NCBI GenBank assembly: GCA_034509425.1
Contig: JAVTVJ010000573.1
Location: 1-64,000, forward strand
Source of the DNA: Eopsaltria australis
Lineage: Eukaryota; Chordata; Aves; Passeriformes; Petroicidae
DNA length: 64,000 bases
Direction of reading: 5' to 3'
Part shown: positions 59,321 through 64,000 of the stretch, one piece after another
Numbering within the stretch: the stretch's first letter is position 1
Layout of the letters: each line of letters begins with the position of its first letter
Program-made: the position numbers and the translations under genes
The notes under the pieces: model-generated
The model's database searches: none
What the model saw: only the letters and a program-made list of their open reading frames with translations
What the model was told of the DNA's origin: nothing

Positions 59321-60105
59321 AGTGGTTTCATAGGCCCTGGGGTTTTTGAAGAGTGAGCATTACATTAACCCAGCAGGTGCCAACAGTTCCTCATCTGGCA
59401 ACAAACTGGCAAAGGAGAGCTCTGCAGCGCCAGGGGACACAGCAGGGACAGGGACAGGAGTGTGGGCAGTGAGTGGTGTGAGGCTCAGGGAAGTTGCCCA
59501 GGAGGATGCAGGGCAGCCCCAAGGCCATGTGGCAGCCCTGGAAGAAGGCAGGCACCTGTGAGCAGCCTCCATGGGCACAGCAGAGCCTGTGTGGCAGGGG
59601 CTGAGTGCAGGCAGCAGCAGCAGCTGCCTCTGTGTCCCAGCTGCAGCAGCAGAGCCCAGCAGAGGCAGCCCAGGGCCGCGGGCAGCAGAGCCCCCGTGCT
59701 CTGCAGAGCAGCACCCCCAGCTCGGGGGCTGTGGGGAGCAGCCCAGGGGCTGCAGCAATGGCTGCTCAGGCCAGCACAGACGTGTTCCCCTGGCCAAGGC
59801 TCTGTGGGCAGCTGGAATGTGGCAGGAGCAGAGCAGGAGCCCGTGGCTGTGCATAGGAGCCCTGGCAAGAGGCTGCCCTGGCCCTGGGCCAGCAGGAGCT
59901 GCCTGAGGAGCCGCGGGGCCAACTCTCTGCTGCTGTGCTGGGCAGCGGGGCTGGCCCTGGGGCTGCACCAGCTGCCCGAGCTGAGCATCTCCTGAGCATT
60001 GCAGACACACAGTGGCTGTCCCTGAGCTCCAGTGCCTCCAGTTCCTGCTGCAGGCCCACACAGCACTGGGCTGCTCTGTGGGGCTGGGGCAGGGGCAGGG
60101 AGAGG
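59321..60105. other. GC-rich interval, no gene recognised
   Basis: CAGC/CTGC-rich. Frames of 250 codons on minus and 177 on plus overlap and contain no domain. In both places where module H occurs, a GC-rich stretch of this kind follows it. Confidence 0.45.
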
Positions 60106-60293
60106 AAAGCAATGGACCCTTGATTATAAGAGTCCCTGCAGTGTCAGAATGATCTCCATGGTTCCACCAGGCCCTGCAGTGTCACAATGGGCCCTTGGTT
60201 CCATGTGGCCCCACAGTGTCACTGGGATCCCCTTGGTTCCACGAGGCCCCGCAGTGTCACAAGGCACCTTTGGTTCTGTGGGGCTGCAGTCTC
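60106..60293 (+). repeat. 37-bp minisatellite, block 16 (plus sense)
   Basis: Five units, ending at the LTR that follows. Confidence 0.9.
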
Positions 60294-60932
60294 TGTTTTG
60301 CCTTTGGGCAGGGTCAGCACCAAAGACACAGACACAAAGTTCAGGAAAACTGTGATTTATTATAATGCAAAACTTGAAACAATTACAAAAGAAGCTCAGG
60401 AAAGCACACAATCATCACTACCAAAGATTGCATTTAGTCATTAATGAAGAGACAGCACCAGTTGCCCTCAGACTTTACCATCAGCCACATCCACACATCA
60501 GCTGGGGAAGCTGTCCCAGCCAAGGACTGCAGAGCCACTCCCGGACACTGGGAATTGCTGCAGGTGCCTCCAGACACAGGTGAGGCTTCCACCCTGGCTC
60601 TGAGAGGGCCCAGCTTTGACAGTGCTGAATAAACAAACTGACAGCACTTCTAGTGCAGGAACATCTGGTTTCATTCTCCTGTTTGCTTCCTCCCAAAGCC
60701 TGGCCAGGGCTCAAGGAGGAACCAAGGGAGTTGACTTTAATCCTAAACCCCCAAACAAAGATGGGCCTTGTCTGGTTTTTAAATACAGAAAGGTAAATCC
60801 ATGTTTCAACAATGAACAGACACATAGATCATATTGCTAATAATGCTTTGTTAACGAGCAGATACAAAGATAACATTTGGTTGGAAGGTTCATCCAGAGG
60901 TCACCTTTGGCTGAGGCCCTGTTCAGGCCTCA
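60294..60932 (-). mobile_element. 3' LTR of class II provirus (minus strand)
   Basis: Direct repeat of 63200-63867. On minus it begins TGAGGCCTGAAC and ends GCAAAACA. TATA-like TATTTAAAAACC near 60775-60786 and AATAAA at 60356-60361 (plus TTTATT). Confidence 0.85.
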
Positions 60933-61762
60933 GTGCTTCAATCGGTCCTTTCACCTAGAGATGAACTACAACCTTCATAACAATTCTTTTGACAATACAA
61001 TCTTAGATTTACATACTAGAATTACTTTGTTAACAAGCCCAGACATCATATGGGATGTTCTTTACGGGTATCTTTTTACAACATTCATAGGAACATTTAA
61101 CCCAGCTGTGATTACAGAGCTGTGTGTGGGTTTGATTCCATTTCCCTTTATCCTGGGTACAATTGAACAGTTCACAGTGTGGGTGGTACAATCTATTCCA
61201 GGAGACAACGTCCATTCACAGACACCTTTTCCTGCATATATCCCTCTTTATCCTCTTTAGGCAATAAATGCCTTTTCTATGAAAATGCAGTGGCCAGGGA
61301 TCGCCATCCTGGGTGCAGAATTCTGTTTGATCAGGAACTGTGCTCAAGTTGCTCACCCACCATTGGGGTTGGGCCAGCTGGGCCAGCCAAGGCCAGTCTG
61401 CAAATCCTTCTGGGCTCCCACACACCTAACAATTGCTGAGGTTAAATCAGTTCCCTATCTCTGCTCCTACTCTTATAAATCTACTTTCCCAACTAATGGT
61501 CTGATTGCAACAACAACATAAAATCAACAATATCAACAACAGTTTCAGTGTTAAGTTTCCTCTTCTGTCTGTGGAAGTCCCTCAGTGTCACATCAGCCTT
61601 CACTTGGAGCCCATGGATCAGAGCATTTTCCAGAGGGGCCGTTGCAGCAAACAGGGAGATTTGGTCTGGCAGGGTCTGTAAAACAATACCCTATAACATC
61701 TACTTGTTCTCTCACACAACACTTGGCTGCAGGGACACATTGCCATCGTTCTCACCCAGGGT
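60933..61762 (-). pseudogene. Internal provirus remnant, possibly env
   Basis: Minus-strand frames at 61030-61215 (cysteine-rich, with FNCTQDKGKWNQ and CNHSW) and 61216-61425 look like degraded envelope surface sequence, which is what one expects next to a 3' LTR. No motif is decisive. Stops separate the pieces. Confidence 0.4.
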
Positions 61763-62320
61763 TCAGGATTCAAACAGTGCTGTCTTTGCCCAGAGCTGTT
61801 CCTTCAGCTGCCTCGGGAGGGCCCTTTGGCCTCTGCACCCACACTCTGGCTCCATCATTAGGACTGGTGGATGCAAACCCTTTATCTCCATGAACAGCAG
61901 GGATTTCAGGTGGATATCCCTTTTCACAGTTGTTTTAAAAACTGACAATATCAATAATTGTGCTACTCTGCCATGGGGTTGAATAATCCAATCTTGTTCA
62001 TTATTTCTTAACAGAATTACTTTAATTTCTCCTTGATACTCTGCACCAATCACTGCTCCCATGACAGGAACACTTTGCAAGGCCAAGCTGCAGTGAGCAG
62101 TTATCAAACCAAAGTGTCCTGGAGCAATCTGAATTCCTGTTCTGGTATTGATAACCCTCATTTGCTTCTGATTTATCCTAATTAATTCTAATGCATCAAG
62201 GTCCATCCCTGCAGCCTCTGGGGTGGCCCTGTCAGGGGCCATCACACCCAGAATAATTTCCCAGGAAGGCAAAGTCTCCCTGTCCATGGCTGTATTTGCA
62301 AATTGGGTGCAGCCCTGCAC
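61763..62320 (-). pseudogene. Retroviral dUTPase domain (class II ERV)
   Basis: A 185-codon frame of dUTPase type, the trimeric enzyme that converts dUTP to dUMP and lies between gag and protease in betaretroviruses. Motif 1 AAGMDLDA, motif 2 within [14 protein letters not shown] (Ser-Ser replaced by Cys-Ser), motif 3 [10 protein letters not shown] (the usual VIDxDY aspartate is lost) and motif 4 GRVAQLLIL are visible in order. The glycine-rich motif 5 is absent. Loss of the motif 3 aspartate makes activity unlikely. It sits inside a provirus with two LTRs, on the proviral coding strand. Confidence 0.75.
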
Positions 62321-63199
62321 ACCCAGGGGGTTTCCATTCCCCCAGTGGGCCCCTTGTTAAGGCTATGGAGCACATCTGTGAGATAGGTTTTTCATTGCCA
62401 CAGGCTCCCCTCTCCTGTTCTTTCATCTGTTCTTTTAACAAGCCCTTCATCTGTTCAATCAGTGCTGCAGGTGTGGGCAGTCTGGTATATGAAAAACCCA
62501 GCACTCTCACTCACATTATTCTTCACAGTGACAGACAAAGCATTCCCCATCCCAGGGTCAGCAAACCCTATAAAAATAGCCAATTTCACCCCTTCCTCCT
62601 TCATTAGCTGTGTACAATCTCACAGAGTTCAGCAGTGATGGTCAGCTCCTGGCCAATCATTTTCTGTAGGGTATTTAGTGTTACAACCCTGAGCAGCCAA
62701 AGCTAACAAATCAGTATTTGGAGCATTATTTCACAATGTTATTGTATATATGGGAAAATGTATACATACAATTTTTATTACATTATACATATGTATATAA
62801 TTATTTATGATATTATTATTATTTCATTTGCACAATCTAATCTGAGCTCAAGATTAAAAACTTCCTCTGTTGCTCCACGTGGGAGCGTTCCAACAACAAT
62901 TGTTCCTTCTGTTGGTGCTGTTTCCCAGATGCTGTTAACAAAATTCACCCTCATCTTCCCAAACCCACGAGTTCTTTTCCTGTTTCCATGTGCAATTTTT
63001 GGATGCATTTTAATACATCCACTGGTTCAGCTTCTCCCAACTGACTTCCCCACTGCTCACACAGAGCTCTGACCTCAGCCCACTCCAGAGCCACAGAACT
63101 CTAGGGAAGGTCTTCCCATCCGGGAATTTCAGACGGGACTGATTCCTTACATTTACATTTAAAAAGCAGCATTTTGTTGTGGCCAGACCACAACAATTT
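62321..63199 (-). pseudogene. Decayed gag region of class II provirus
   Basis: Minus-strand frames at 62805-63008 and 62232-62510 sit where gag should be, between the 5' LTR and the dUTPase. No zinc knuckle or major homology region was recognised. An AT-rich stretch at about 62755-62825 interrupts it. Confidence 0.4.
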
Positions 63200-63867
63200 T
63201 GTTTTACCCATGGGAAGGGCCAGCACCAAAGACACAGCCACCAACTGAAGGAATCAGTGCAATTTACTGCAGTTCAAAGCAGCAAAGAATCACAAAAGGA
63301 GAAGCTCAGCAATGCACCTAATCATCACTACCAAAGATTGCATTTAGTCATTAAGGAAGAGACAGCACCAGTTGCCCTCAGACTTTACCATCAGCCACAT
63401 CCACACATCAGCTGGGGAAGCTGTCCCAGCCAAGGACTGCAGAGCCACTCCCGGACACTGGGAATTGCTGCAGGTGCCTCCAGACACAGGTGAGGCTTCC
63501 ACCCTGGCTCTGAGAGGGCCCAGCTTTGACAGTGCTGAATGAACAAACTGATAGCACTTCTAGTGCAGGAACATCTGGTTTCATTCTCCTGTTTGCTTCC
63601 TCCCAAAGCCTGGCCAGGGCTCAAGGAGGAACCAAGGGAGTGGTCTTTGACCAGACACCCCCAAACAAGGCCAGATGTTGGATTTCATGGCCTTGTCCAG
63701 CTTCTAAATACAGAAAGGTAAAATCATGTTTCACTAATAAGTGGATACATCTATCACAGCGCTAATGACCATGCATACTTTGTTAATGAGCAGATACAAA
63801 GACAACCTTTGCTTGGAAGGTTCAACCAGAGGTCACCTTTGGCTCAGGGCCTGTTGTTCAGGCCTCA
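63200..63867 (-). mobile_element. 5' LTR of class II provirus (minus strand)
   Basis: Direct repeat of 60294-60932. Shared blocks include CATTTAGTCATTAA, CTTTACCATCAGCCACATCC and GTCACCTTTGGCT. The minus-strand end is GTAAAACA at 63200. A clear tRNA primer site was not found just inside. The flanks do not form an obvious target-site duplication. Confidence 0.85.
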
Positions 63868-63924
63868 GTCAGGGCCTCTTGTCCATCCTTGGCATTTCAG
63901 GTACATGCTTTAGTGCTGGGCTTG

Positions 63925-64000
63925 ACACTGCTGGGTGAACGGCTGGACTCGATGAGCTCAGAGGTCTTTTCCAAAAGAAAGGATTCCATAATTCCATGAT
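63925..64000 (+). mobile_element. CR1 3' tail (cut by window end)
   Basis: GGCTGGACTCGATGAGCTCAG, GAGGTCTTTTCC and ATTCCATAATTCCATGAT reproduce the CR1 terminus with its imperfect 8-bp tail repeats. Confidence 0.85.

Noticed and set aside
60877..61260. Plus-strand 127-codon frame with hydrophobic stretch
   Set aside because: It overlaps the LTR edge and the opposite, proviral coding strand, where env-like text is found.

Overview
The window looks like bird nuclear DNA, most likely from a passerine; the species cannot be named from sequence alone. The signs are 3' ends of chicken-repeat-1 (CR1) LINEs, avian-type retroviral LTRs, and gamma-c (OR14-like) olfactory receptor genes, a family greatly expanded in birds. 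There are no bacterial operons, tRNA/rRNA genes or CRISPR arrays. Protein-coding content is small: two intact OR14-like genes (39448-40395 minus; 57038-57964 plus), one OR14-like copy broken by a 5-base deletion (22719-23676 minus), and one intact OR6/OR11-like gene (14562 or 14598 down to 13618, minus). Each is a single-exon receptor of about 310 residues. The three OR14 copies have a 3' splice site just upstream of the ATG, so a non-coding 5' exon is likely.

The rest is a mosaic of repeats. A 37-bp minisatellite (GTGTCACAATGG followed by CCTTGGTTCCATGAGG with variable linkers) forms 16 blocks in both orientations, about 14 kb in total. A second tandem repeat of about 190 bp occupies 4615-4905, 44816-46715, 50881-51940 and 52331-53425. 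Duplicated single-copy-like modules (called A to F and H here) recur two to four times. Retroviral material includes a gammaretrovirus-like env remnant (about 8120-10520), a gag-pro-pol remnant (about 16270-18060), a short class II provirus with two LTRs and a dUTPase domain (60294-63867), and several solo LTRs. A polypyrimidine satellite of about 970 bp lies at 29515-30481.

Layout: 1-13 kb is minisatellite blocks, LTRs, a module A copy, env remnant and modules B and C. 13.6-14.6 kb is the OR6/11-like gene. 16.3-20.4 kb is ERV pol, minisatellite and a solo LTR. 20.4-28.4 kb is module B, CR1 tail, module E, the OR14 pseudogene, modules F and A, minisatellite and module H. 28.4-37.9 kb is a GC-rich gap, polypyrimidine tract, CR1 and LTR pieces, modules B and D and minisatellite. 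39.4-58.0 kb is a large inverted duplication. 58-64 kb is module H, a GC-rich gap and the class II provirus.

The main structural result is the inverted duplication. Its arms (about 39.45-46.97 kb and 50.44-57.96 kb) carry, in mirror order, an OR14 gene, module F, module A, minisatellite, 190-bp repeat and minisatellite. The symmetry axis, near 48.7 kb, falls in a spacer holding a GGG-rich repeat, a CpG-rich stretch with eight same-strand copies of a motif resembling the ZNF143/THAP11 (SBS) promoter element, and an AT-rich block.
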